Assembly: GCF_015706575.1 (NCBI RefSeq)
Contig: NW_024037064.1
Coordinates: 12,315,606 to 12,379,605, forward strand
Direction: 5' to 3'
DNA from: Patiria miniata
Lineage: Eukaryota; Echinodermata; Asteroidea; Valvatida; Asterinidae
Length of the DNA: 64,000 bases
Part shown: one piece after another, positions 23,770-37,000 of the stretch
How positions within the stretch are numbered: position 1 is the first letter of the stretch
Layout of the letters: each line of letters starts with the position of its first letter
Made by a program: the position numbers and the translations under genes
Notes under the pieces: generated by a model
Databases searched by the model: none
The model's input: only the letters and a program-made list of their open reading frames with translations
Told to the model about the DNA's origin: nothing

Positions 23770-24230
23770 AAGGAGGGGGGGGGGGAAGTTCGCAAGAAAA
23801 CAAAACAAAACATTTGGGAAGATATTTTCTGGCCGGCTGGGAATTCAGAAATTGGGCGAGATAAAAAGAAAGGGGGGGGGGGGGATTAAACATACATTCA
23901 AGTCCGAGGGGATGAATGCAAGGTTAGCTTTCATGTACACACATGCATGAGCGTCGCGAGGAAGGGGGGGGGGGGTAGCCGGGGGGGGGGGGGGGCAAGC
24001 CAACAAAAAAATTCAAAAAGGAGGCGTAACAAAGGCAAAAAATAGGGGCGAAGTCATATCGGTGTTAATTTAGTGGGTTGGGGGGGATTTCCCTGCCCAC
24101 CCTTGAAAATGATAAATAAAGAATAAGCTGAAAAAGTAAAGGGATTTTTTGGGGAAAATGTGCTTTGCCCCCATCTAGGAAACGACTTATTCGTGAAAAA
24201 TACACACACACAAATGTTTTTAACTTAAAA
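23770..24230. mobile_element. Poly-G-rich transposon remnant
   Basis: Contains several G-runs (23,775-23,786, 23,872-23,883, 23,964-23,994). The segment 24,075-24,180 (CCCACCC, ...AATAAA..., AAGGGATTTTTTGGGGAAAA, TGTGCTTTGCCCC) is clearly related to 40,195-40,300. It is therefore a dispersed element with G/C-run ends. Termini not determined. Confidence 0.55.
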
Positions 24231-24687
24231 CATAGAAAATCAAAAGAAAGCATTCAAACGACATTTGCAACAACATCAACTCAACTCTTTATTTATCTAT
24301 TAATTGCTAAGCAATTGACACCGAGATGGCCGTGAGTAATAAGCTTTTGACAAATAAATGGTTAAACCATAATTATGAAACAGCAATTTTTGGTTAACTT
24401 TCTAAAAAAATGTCAGCAACATTGCTGATGAAACAAATTTCATTTATTTTCATTAAGGGTGCGTACGTGGGTCACTCAAACAAACAATTTGAGCTATTTT
24501 TTTCTCACCGAATCGGCAGGGCATATGCTTTAATTTACGTGCAATTAGCAACATTCCTACCGGTAATAATAGGAAAAATTGGGGAAAAAACTAAATTAAA
24601 AAATTTTTAGTCACAATTATCGAAACTGATTAGTTTTTGCCAAATGAGCTTGAAGAAAAAATACATGCTTACTACTCTACTTAGCCA

Positions 24688-24693
24688 TTTATT
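24688..24693 (-). terminator. Candidate poly(A) signal of the ZP gene
   Basis: AATAAA on the minus strand about 240 nt past the ZP stop codon, followed by A/T-rich DNA. Plausible only; other hexamers occur further on (near 24,288). Confidence 0.4.
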
Positions 24694-24934
24694 TTTATTT
24701 GAATACAATGTGTTACTATTGAAATTAAGGACAACTTAACTGACAGACTGCACTGTGTATAATTTTGCTGCATTAAATTAACTTCTATTGAATATCACCC
24801 ATGCCTAACAGCATATAAGATTTTTACTTAATTTTTCTCGATTTCTCTGAAATCTTCTTAAAATATAATTTTAAAATATTGATGAATGATTTCCTTTTAT
24901 GAACTAAGACTAGACTAGTAGACAGTTCTTGTAT

Positions 24935-25092
24935 CTATTTTTCTTCAGTGGCCAGTGGCGAGTACAGTTGAAGGCGTTGGGTGCGTTTACGCATCACGAC
25001 AATCAGTGTGCCGAGTACCAGCACGCAGCCAACCAATAGGCAGACAGTAGTCAGAAGGATTGGCAACTGAACAGACGACATCTCACTTCCTT
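24935..25092 (-). CDS. ZP gene exon 17: transmembrane helix, tail and stop
   Basis: Enters at phase 1 after TTTTTTCTCAG. Residues 860-911: QLPILLTTVCLLVGCVLVLG plus TLIVVM form the transmembrane helix. MRKRTQR is a basic stop-transfer, and the tail ends YSPLATEEK before TAG at 24,935-24,937. No other exon in the region closes the phase and supplies a membrane anchor. Confidence 0.9.
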
Positions 25093-28000
25093 CTGAGAAA
25101 AAACAAACAAACAAAAGCGTACAGATGCTAAATTTTTAGGCAGGAATTAACACAAATTGCCATTATCTGACTCAACAAATTCAACATTTGAAAATGGACA
25201 TATTTTGGGTTTTATTTGCACATCCTTTAATCCCCACCTCCTTTGCTCATCCCACCCTAGTCTAGTTAACACCATACCCGAACATCTACCCCAACTGCAT
25301 TTGACACAAACCACAAACAGCTCACCACACGCATCCCAATCGAAATCCCAAGCCACTGTGTCATACCCACCCATGCAACCACGCTCCACACTCTTTATAC
25401 ATGTACGTCATCAACCCAATATTTGATCAGACTAACCCCACTCTACAGTACACTATCCCATCTACTACATTTCACCCCTCTATTCCAACAGTACTCTCTG
25501 CCCAATCTATCCCTTAACCCCCAATCTATCCCACCCTGCCAACCATACCGCACCAATTTAAGTCCGACTCGAAACTGCCCAATATCCTACCCAACCACCA
25601 CAAAAACAATCCATCCCTTAACCCTTACTCAATCCATACCACACCCAACGCACTCCATTGTACCCTATTCCACCACCCTATTCCCTACACCAACTCTAAT
25701 TCTTCCTATTTGCATTCTCTTCCTTCCATTTAATCTCCCACCTTCCATGCAATCACACCCTGCCCACCACACACACAGTCCCACTGCATACCATCTTATC
25801 CCATGTACCCTATACCATGTACCCTACTCCTCCCTATACCCATTCCTTCCCTATAACTTCTTCTCCATCCCTATATATACCAGCCAACAAAACCATGTCC
25901 CATTCTACCCATCTTAACTATTATATCCTACTCCACAACACTTACAGTCCCCCTCCCTACCTAATCCTCCCAAAAACTTCCTCTCCATCCCACCCAGCCC
26001 ACCACACCCAGTCTAATTGCACACTACCCTTCCCACCTACACATATCCTGCCCTAACCTATATCCACCAACATCAATCCTACCAATCCCTACCTCATCAC
26101 TCCCTTAACCCTTCAAATCTATCCATCCCTGCAGCACATCCAATGCCTCCCTTCTCTCACCTTACACCCTGCCCCATCCCAGCCTACCTCATCCCAACCA
26201 ACCTCATCCCAACCTACTCATATCACCCACCCCTATCTCTCTGCCCCTCCCTATCCCACCCACAACTACACTGTACATATTACACCAGGCTTGCACCTTA
26301 AGTGCAGAAAAACATGCAATACAAAATCAGGCCGACTGACATACTGACTCTATAGTTAACAAAATGAGGTAAAGACTAGGTCCTCACTATTTCACCATCC
26401 AAGTTCAAGGTCTGAAATCAAGACTGACATGACATTTATTCAACACTGTGCACCTATTCTATTTGAGGCTAAAGGGCAAGGCTAGACTGGTACATGTCCA
26501 AAAAAACTGACACTTCAGTAGTTTGGTGGCATGACTTTGTGTAGAAATAAAAAATGTGTGGTAATAGACACTGTGTATCAGATGTTTCTTTTGACACAGT
26601 TACTTGATGCAGTACTTCAGGGGTGTTGGACTGGTTGTTTCATTTGTCAGTCTATTGTACTGCATGTTTTTACTATCTTATGTTTGGCACTCTCAAACAC
26701 AGAAGTGAGAGTCCCAAACATTTTGACTAACACTTACACCCTACCACCCTACCCATCCCCACCCTAGTCATGCTCCATTTTTCATAGCCTACCCCTTATC
26801 CTTTCCCTACCTTTCCCCCCATCTTCTATCACGGATATGGGTCCCTGCGTGATGGCATAAGCGCGGGAACCAGACGCAGATCTGGCATGGCGTCTGTGCA
26901 CACCGGGGAGTAAGTTCATGCTTCTAGTTGGACATCCAATGCCACAGCGCGAGGATGCATCAGTGGAGTTACACAGAACCATGTCACAATGGACGTACAC
27001 CTATAAAGGAAAGAACAGATTTTGAATTTAGATCAAACTTGAGACATTAAGTTACAACACCTAGGCCCCTAGTATTCAGATGGAAAAGATTCATTTGTCT
27101 CTGTGTGCATCAACTACAATCATTAGCCTCAGCCCCCCCCCCCCCCCCTTTGAAACTCTTGGCTTTTTAAATCTGAGCCCACTGAGATTTTGAAAATCCT
27201 GCATCTGCTTCTGAATCATTCTTGCTGACCAGTAGTTTTGTGAGAGCTGGGATCCATGGGAGATCAGTGAGTTTTCCTCACTGAGTGGATCACCCAGGAT
27301 CAATAAGAAATAAATAAATAAATAATTAACCTGACATACAACTGTAGGTCTATGACATGGTGCCTGGCAGATATATGAATAAGAAATTAACTTAAGATTT
27401 GAAATTTTCCAAAGAACAGTGAGAAACTTGCTCTATTTGATTTTTATTATGAATGCCAAGCCTTAATGTTAAACCATTCCAAATCTGTTATGTAATTGAA
27501 AGTACATACAGAGTGTGTCAAACAAAATGCAACATTCAGGCAAACAAATAATTAAAACTGTTAGTTGCTTTTTCTTCAATGAACTTTTATATCTTATTAA
27601 AGCCTGACCATTTGCCAATCCACTCGTTGGACATGCTAAATCTGGGTTGAGCACTGAATAGGCATTGAATGGGCATTGAAGTTAATGACATCACACGTGG
27701 GAGTGACCTAGGTAAAAATTTACACCCTTTTACTTAATGGATTGTATTTTTGGATCTAGGGACCCAATTGGCATGGGGTAAAAAGGAGTGGATTGAGGTA
27801 TAGTCAGGCTTTAATGTAATATCTTATTTCATTGAACTGTGTTTATTCATTGTTTTTCCAACAGTTTTACTCTTTTGGCACACTCTGTACAGTTGTACAG
27901 TATGCGCGCTTTGTCATTTATATAAGAATATTGCACAGTACAGGTCAAACAACAAAGGCACTTTTCTTTTTTTGACCTTGCTGCTTCGCTATACAGCGCC

Positions 28001-31000
28001 CGCTATAGTTCATGCACAATTGTTAAACCTCAAAAAAATTTTTAACACCTACCACAGGCTGAGGTAGGGCATCTACGAATGCAAAGGCATCAATCTCAAA
28101 ACGTTCTATGTCCGGGTCGTCTGATGGATGGAACATCACTGTGTTGTCCTCGATGCACCTGCACAATAAAAATTAGATACAAGAACAGCAAAATGGGTGG
28201 TCAAGACTCTGTGCCAGTTTAATTGAAAATAAAGGATCTTCTAAATGTCAATTACACGTTTGGGCATAAGATCACGAAGGTAATAACTGTTCCTCTTTAT
28301 GGTTCCTGTGTAGAATCAAACAAAGCACAGGGTACCACAACTTCTTAGCCCACATATTGAAAAATAGAACAAATTTAAGGCCTGAACTTGACTCTGAAAA
28401 TGAGTTTATATCCATTTTGTTCAGAAACATATGTATAGAAGAATTTGGATTTCTATTTTTTTTTACCTGGTGGTGGGGCCCTTACAAAAATGTGGACTAT
28501 GGCGAGGCCATGGGAAACACATGGGAGTAATAAGGATTGTCATGGTGGTCTCTTAAAACACGATGGTGTCCCATGAGAACACCATGCACAGCTAAAGAAA
28601 CACCATGGTGTCCCATGGACACCATTTTTCCCATGGGAAGAACCCCATGGTGAAAATTCCAAATCCAATGCTACATGGGAAACCCATGTGGTACATGGGG
28701 TCCAAAACCCCATGGACCACCATGGGAAGTCTCCATGGCGATCCCATGGAAAATCTCCATGGTGATTCCATGGGAGATCTCCATGGCGAGCCCATGGGAA
28801 ATCTTCAAGTGTAAACAAACCTGAATATGCCGTTACGGTAGTTGTATGGGAACACATGACCCTATTATATTTACTCATATTGAGCATTAGCTCACCCGTC
28901 TTGGATGAAAGTGTAACGGTGGAAATCATCCGAGTTGGAGGTAGGCGTGGCGCGACACGTCTGCACAAACAGCTCCAGTCCAGGCTCGCTCCAAGTACGA
29001 GCCTCGAAGTAGAGCTTGTTACCCATCGCGACCTGGACAGGGTAGTCAGCAGGCTGGTAGGGCGTGGTGTAATCGTTGCCATGGTAAAGTCTGAGGGAGA
29101 AGTTGAAGGAGCCGAAGCCATCCTCGCGGAATGTGATCTTGGAGGTATCCGGACGGAAACTGCATTATGAAAAGATGAAAAATCAATACCGTCAATATCT
29201 TGGTCTCAGGTTACACCTCTTACTGGTTTCCTTCAAACCATCCCAGTCCAGTGATCCTTTACTTAAAGTCAAAGATGCACTTGCCTCAATTCTTAACCCT
29301 GCGCAGCGTTTACAAGAAATGTGTATCCGAAGTCGCCAACTGCGTACCCTTGGTACGCAGGTACTTCCCCCACGAAGACCCTATCCATGTCAAAACAACA
29401 AAAAGCCACGTGCCAGACAGTGTCCAGGCATTTGCCAGACAGGGCACTTAAAAGATAATTGACTGGCGGCTGTGGTTTGCGGCTATGAAGGGAGATGGCG
29501 GTGTCAAGTTACAGGTGCTTATATATGTTTCAATGAGACTTGGCAGGAGGCCTGATCCCAAGGTTGTTGACACCGCTCGGGTGAAACCCTGGCTGCAAAG
29601 TTCATCAAACCAGCTGATTTGGCATGGGTTGAATGAGGATTAGATGGAAGGTGCACGTCATTGGCCCTCAATTTTTTGTTTTGATCCTGGGTGATCGCAG
29701 GTCACTCCGCGCAGGGTTAATATCTTAATCTTGGGTTACCACAGCCTGGTCATTCCTGAATTCCAAACCACCTAAGTTAGCTTCCATGAGCATCATTCAC
29801 TGGACTGGAATATAATATCTAAGTCTTGGATTTAACTCTGCCTGAGTTCTTCAATCAACCCAGGTCAGCGATCCAAATCCATGAACTGGATTAGAATCAT
29901 AATACCTTATAGTCTCTGGTTATATCACCTCATCTGATTGGTTCCCTCAGTAATCAGAATACCTAAGTCTCTGGTTATATCACCTCATCTGATTGGTTCC
30001 CTCAGTAATCATAATACCTTAGTTCCTGGTTATATCACCTCATCTGATTGGTTCCCTCAGGAATCAGAATACCTTAGTCTGAGGTTATATCACCTCATCT
30101 GATTGGTTCCCTCAGTAACCATAATACCTTAGTCTCTGGTTATATCACCTCATCTGATTGGTTCCCTCGGTAATCATAATACGTTAGTCTCTGGTTATAT
30201 CACCTCATCTGATTGGTTCCCTCAGTAATCATAATACCTTAGTTCCTGGTTATATCACCTCATCTGATTGGTTCCCTCAGTAATCATAATACCTTAGTCC
30301 CTGGTTATATCACCTCATCTGATCGGTTCCCTCAGTAATCATAATACTTTAGTCCCTGGTTATATCACCTCATCTGATCGGTTCCCTCAGTAATCATAAT
30401 ACCTTAGTCTCTGGTTATATCACCTCATCTGATTGGTTCCCTCAGTAAATACAATACCTTAGTCTCTGGTTATATCACCTCATCTGATCGGTTCCCTCAG
30501 TAATCATAATACCTTAGTCTCTGGTTATATCACCTCATCTGATTGGTTCCCTCAGTAATCATAATACCTTAGTCCCTGGTTATATCACCTCATCTGATCG
30601 GTTCCCTCAGTAATCACAATACTTTAGTCCCTGGTTATATCACCTCATCTGATCGGTTCCCTCAGTAATCATAATACCTTAGTCTCTGGTTATATCACCT
30701 CATCTGATTGGTTCCCTCAGTAATTACAATACCTTAGTCTCTGGTTATATCACCTCATCTGATCGGTTCCCTCAGTAATCATAATACCTTAGTCTCTGGT
30801 TATATCACCTCTTCTGATTGGTTCCCTCAGTAATCATAATACCTTAGTCTCTGGTTATATCACCTCATCTGATTGGTTCCCTCCAACCTACCTTATAGCC
30901 CAATAAAATCCTTTCAAGTATATGATCACGGGGACTGTAAACTCATATGGCTGGTTTCCTCAACAAAACCTAGTTCAGCAATCCAATCCCTTCAATGTCC

Positions 31001-34000
31001 ATGATGCATCACATGACTAGAAACCAGTATATATAGTCTCGGGTTCTAACATGGTTCCTTCCAACCTATCCTAGTTCACACTATGAACCAGAGAAGCTTA
31101 AGTTAGCCTACGGACAAAATGTCTTCTAATGTGAATAATGGCGATCATTATACAGTTTTAGACATTTTGTTCGGAACAAAAGCGTATTATACTGACATTT
31201 CTTGTATTGGTGGTTGCGACCCTGCTAATGCCCTTCAACCCCACTCTATTTCAGCCTTCTGTTCTAGTTTTATATATTATGCATCAAGTATCAGGTAATT
31301 ACCTTGCTCATCCAACTTAAAGCAAGCCTATATAGTTTTGAAATTCCTTCAATGTTCATGAATCACTGGACAGAATTATCAATATCTTGTCTCTGGTTAT
31401 AGCCTGGCATATGTCCTTCCTTCCAACTCAATCCTAGTTTTGCAATCTATGCATTGTCCATTGTACATTTGGCCAATGGTCTTGTTTATCTGGTTACCTC
31501 CAATCCGTCCAATCTCTGCAGTCCGTTTAAAATCCATGATGCATCGATTGCAATCCTAACATCTGGGTATCGGGTTAAATGTAACCAGGTTTCATTCCAC
31601 TCAACCCACAACGATTCTTTTAATACCCATGATGTACATGTACTACACTGGAATCCAAACACCTGGTCTCGAGGTAAAACCTCAAGCATCCAACAAAATC
31701 TAGCTTCTAATAAGCAATGTTGTAGTCGAGTCCATCACAAGGCCATCACAAGTCCTTCAGTTTTAAGTCAAGTCACTAGTTACTCAAGTGAACTGTTACA
31801 AAAGCATTTCTTTGTCATTGTTCACCCAGTTACTTGTGGCTGTACTGTGAAAGGACTTGTGATGGGCTTGACTAAGTTCATCATGCAAGAGACAGAAATC
31901 TCAGTTTCTCAGTCGTGGATTCTAACCCAGCCTACTTCAACCAGACCCACCTTATTTCAGCGAACCCTTCCAAATCCATGATGCATTGGACTGGAATCTC
32001 GATATCTCGGTCTCGGGTTATAACACTGCCTGGTTGTACAGGGACAGCCTCATCGTGGATGACGTTAAAAAAAATCACACTGTCTCCATGAACCTGCCAG
32101 AAAACAAACGAAAACAAATAATGTTGCAAACAAACCACACGGAAACCCTTCTAATGCACGTTTCAAAATAGAATCATGAAACCTTTGGATGTTTTTTCCA
32201 AGGTATTTTCTGCAGCTTATCATGACAAATGCAGCAAACAATGTGCAATACCGGAGTTCTTGAAGTTAGTAGTCGATACAGTGCTAGCCACTGTTCCTGA
32301 ACTTTATATGGCGTTTCATTAACGGCAACACCGGGCTAAAAGATGCTTGTGGAACGCATAGGGGAAAGCCAATGATGTGCGCATTTTTTCAAACCATAGA
32401 GCATTTTGTTTGTAATAAGCAATGTAATAAAAAACTAGTTATTTCAGGTAGTTACAGGGCTTCTAGCATACACTTTAACAATAAAGATACATGTATATAA
32501 AATGACCAGTGTCATATAAAATTTGGATAACTATACAATCTAGTCTCATGGGAAACAGCCTCAACGCTTTAGCATTCCTAACTTTGTTCATTAAGGCATG
32601 CGCAATACAACCCATGGATCCCTTATGTCATAGAAGTTGTAATTCATAATACACCATACATGTATATATAGCACTAACCTCACAGTTTGTATAAGCCGAA
32701 CTTTCCAAAAGAATACAAAATGAAGCTGACAATTGTTGCGTTGTAACATTGTTTTAATACGCTGCACAAAGAAATTGACCACAAAAGTCTGGATATCTGA
32801 GTTGGTAGAGCACCGGAATGGCAATCAGGAGGTCGCTGGTTCAAACCGCTACAGTCAATTTCTTTGCTGAACTAAGCCCATTTGACTTTTAGGTAAACTT
32901 TTGTAATTAACCTTCACAAAGGCACGTTAAGAACTAAAATGAAAGCTGTACAAAAAAATAAGAAACCAGAATAATATTTTAGAATACCTCCATGAAAGTT
33001 CCACATCGGTCGTAAGTTGTTGCAATCTTAACGTGGGTGGTGTTATGATGACTACCGACGCACGCCGGGTCAAGAAAATGCAAATGAGACGACAGGGCAT
33101 CACCAATCACAGAGCGGGGGATGAAGACCGTCATGCCAGAATCAGAGCAGTCCATTGATGGCAAGAGGGGTGGTTGAGTCATTCGGGGTGGGTGGGTAGA
33201 CCATCCGATCTCCTCCGTTGTGAATTCTGTAGGCTGTTTGGTAGGGTTGTCAGATTCCAATGATGTGGTCCAATCCTCAAGTACATGAGTGGTATATATT
33301 GGGACCTCATCAGTAGCTGTGAAACAAATTCCAAAATTGACAAAGCCATTCCTGACCATTTAGTTATTTTGTTTTGGTCAGCTTACCAATTGACTTAGTT
33401 ATCTGATAAGAAATTCAATGTTTGAACCTCACAATTTGGTACATCACCGATTAAAGTCGATTAGGCATACGTAGTAATCTGATAGGCTATAGCAAATTTA
33501 CCGTTTTGAACCTCATTTGGTACAAGACCGTAAACAAATGAGGTTAGTCGATTAGGCATACGTTGTAATCTGATAAACTCAAAAGTTTGAACCTCACCAT
33601 TTGGTGCAACACCATACACAGCTCTACAAAGGTATGTATCATTGACAGCGGCAGATGGTATATAGCACGGAGCTGCGCCATTTACTGCACCTTCATCAAG
33701 TAGGACATAATATTCCTGTCCTATGGGCAGGTAACTTGGCATATCAGGTGGTTGATCACGGACTAGAACTTGCAGCGTGTCGAGAGCTGAAAATCGGACG
33801 TTGTAAAGAACCCAGGTAGGGATGCTCATTCTCCACCATCCGCTGCTTTCGTAGAATCTAGCATAGGCATAACTGGAGCTTGTTGCCTTGGTTATCTGGA
33901 ATTTGAATTTCAATGGCAGTGAGTTCATATTCTTTTATGTAAAACATTTTAATACCATCTTACGTACAAGCCTCTGGGCCTCAAAATATATACAGGGTTC

Positions 34001-37000
34001 ATCAAAACAAAGGTAATCCAAAAGCAATGGTTCATAATTTGTATGTAAAAGTTTTAACCTAAGCCTGATGGGCATTCTCTGAGTGGTTCCATCGCTGGGA
34101 TGTCGAGTAAATCACAAGTCCATCACAATTCCAGTCGCAAGTAATTCACAAGTCCAGTCACAAGAAATAACGGATGAACAACAACAAAGGAATGCCTTTG
34201 TCAAAGCTCATTTATATAGCTTGGGACTGGAAGACGTGATGGATTTGTGATGACTCGACATCTCTGTTCCATTGTAAAGGGAAGTTCTTGAACTTTTAAT
34301 TTATTACTACCTTATTTGCATCGCTGCAGACATGTATAAGTAAACAAAAATGAAAGCTTTAAAATGATTACTTTAACCATGGTACATCATCTATGCTCAC
34401 ACACTTTAGCATGACTATCTTGGCCAGTATACTCACATGTTGATCAAACCTGAAATTCCAGATCAAGCTATAATTAGGCAGGTTGACTGTAGCGTTAGTC
34501 CAGGCCTCAACGACAACAGGAGATGCTATAGAGATATCAATCCATAAGTAATATATTAGTATTGGTACAATTTGCATTGCCGACACAGTAATGGCTTGAG
34601 ACTTGGTTGGAGGTTTCTGAATTGAAAGATGTACCTCTATGATATTTGTAAGCTATGACATTCAGACATACAGACCCTCGGGGGAATAATAGTCTTTATC
34701 ACGTGGAAGGGCTGGGTTCAGCAGTGAATGCCACCGAACCACGCGAACAGTTTTTGTTTGACGGCATAAAGAATGTTTGATGGAAAACTTGCCATCTAAA
34801 ACTGTTCAAAATCTATTGTAGTGACAGTCCAACCTCGTGAGGGTCTTATTCTGTGCTGTTATATAGGTTTTCCTATTTTGCATTTTTGCAACGTGTTAAT
34901 TCAATTAAAGAGATGTTCATTCCATTTAATGAAGTTCTAGAGAGTTGTGAAGGAATGCTATAGTTACAGCATACAATTTCGTTAGAATTTTATTTGTTTA
35001 AAGGCGTACGATCAAGTTTGTCGAATCTCCTTTTTATCTTTAAAAACTTGAAGCTGTTTTGAGGATGGGGTTTGAACTCCCCCCCCCCCAAAAAAAATGG
35101 AAAAACAGAAAGAAGATATAGATTCTTTCCCAAATTTGAAGTAAATGGAGCTAGGAATCTAACGCTGGGACTTTTGATAATCAACTATAAAATAAGAAGT
35201 GAAAAAACTCTTACCCATACTTGCACAGTCCATCCATGGAGTTGTTGCTGGCTCGGTAAACGGGGATTCCGTAACTACATGACGAGGTTATTTAGAACAT
35301 AAATTAACTGGTAGTTGTTAACTCTTCTGATAAATGAGATCATGAAATTTCTACATATTTAGGCATTGTGATAAACATGCAACATAAATCTAACACCACA
35401 TGGCGTCCCGAAACATGGCACGAATTAATTTTGTTCTCAACCTTGCTTGAGCAACATGATGGTCAACATTTCACAGAAAGTGAATATCCCTATTCGTACT
35501 TATACAAGTCTGATACAATGTTACGAGTATGTCATTCGAACATGAATGTCCCCATTTTACTTTAGATACGTAGTAAACCCAATTATGATGTGTTAAATGT
35601 AATTATCTGACGTGAGTGAAAAACTACACTTTTGAGTATGTCAATGATGATGATTATAATAGTTAATGGTGTACAGGTTGATTGGGAATATACGATTCTT
35701 CCAATTAGGTCACACAAGGCGACTCTCAGCCGAATTCAATGCCCATTTAGACAACCGCGTTTTGGACATCTGGACTCGCTTACATGATTTCCAAATCGAT
35801 TTTTGTTTCTCTCTTACTCAAGGTGATAACAGCAATAAATAGTTAGCCGAATGAGTTTCATGCTCAACATTAACGACGTTTTTCAAAATTCTTCCCAACA
35901 GTTGGTCAATTGTTACCCACATAAACCAACAATAAGGTAATTTCATACCAATGTTAGGTCTATAACATTGCCTAACAGTGTTTTAACCAACTTACAGTGT
36001 ATGGGTGGGTGGGTGAGTTAATAGTTTGTTCTGGCGTGTATTGTTTTGGAAGTGGAGTAGTTTTCAATAACTTCCTTCGTGTTAAAGTCTTCGCTATAAT
36101 AATCTATCTGCCAAGTTTGGTGCTTTGGACCAGTCGGTCAGAATGTTGTCAAACATTAAATCTACGCCAACTGACTATTGGAAGTTGATTCCAACAAGTT
36201 ACTAGAGTGTTATATACATTGGTGGGTGAGTTAAAGACTTTCTGTCCAGCATTATCATGGAGGTTGAGTATACTACACCTTCCTGGGTTGTTGGCCAATA
36301 TTCGGTTGTTGGCTGGAAGCCTGGGTTGTCACGTGTCGTCCAGTCTCCAAACTGCTCGGTGGTGTATGCATATGTTGGGGCCCCATCAGTAGCTGTGTCA
36401 AAATGATGCAGAAAACACAACGCCTTTATTAGTCATTTCATCCCATGTTTTTTATTTATCACACTGTCTAGTCTGCTGTCATCTAGATTTAGATCATAAT
36501 CAAACTGAAAGAGTACATTTATGTCATGGCAACAAATAAACTAATGCGAATAACTTTTTATGCCTGTATGTATCCCCACGTTATTACCCGAACTGCCTAT
36601 TCGAAAAATTATAAAAGGCCTACCGTCCTGATGTGTGATATAGTTGCTTTTATATGCGCTAAATAATGGAATGTAGGAACGAATGTTGCACTTACTATAG
36701 CTCCCATAAAAACAATCGTATAGATAACGTGTGATGTTATGAATTCTCATGGCTTGGATTAGGAAGCAGAAATATTCCAAATCTATGAAGAGCGGATTAT
36801 TATTCCTGAAGAAGTACTAAATAATCTACAGTAGTAACATTAAATCCAGATTTTGTTGTTTATGACACTTCCAACAAAGCATGGCAAGTGGACACCGCTA
36901 CACACGCAATGTGACATGGCAGTTTATCCCCAGAGAGGCCAAGAATTAAAAAAAAAAAAATGTTCCACACCACAGCAGTCATGTGTAAAACAGATACCTA

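Larger units (their letters stand above)
29160..31950. repeat. ZP intron 13: decayed copies of the exon-13 segment
   Basis: Outside the 55-bp array, at least seven diverged segments matching plus-strand exon 13 (ATCCATGATGCATTGGACTG, then TCTCGGTCTCGGGTTATAAC) are visible. They lie near 29,196, 29,722, 29,818, 31,034, 31,386, 31,562 and 31,661. Several extend through the donor region. The intron therefore consists largely of exon-related repeat. Confidence 0.7.

Noticed and set aside
25423-25917. 164-codon Pro/Thr/Ser-rich open frame on +
   Set aside because: Falls in the G-depleted tract, where stop codons are rare by composition. No domain or splice context, and it lies antisense in a ZP intron.
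28540-29121. 193-codon open frame on -
   Set aside because: Only the part above 28,895 overlaps genuine ZP exon 14, and in another frame. The rest is translated CCATGG repeat.
29897-30884. CRISPR-like regular array
   Set aside because: The 55-bp units are contiguous near-identical repeats with no unique spacers, in an animal intron, without cas genes. It is a minisatellite.
32787-32853. Functional tRNA gene
   Set aside because: A and B boxes are present, but the acceptor and anticodon arms do not pair properly. It is treated as a tRNA-like repeat.
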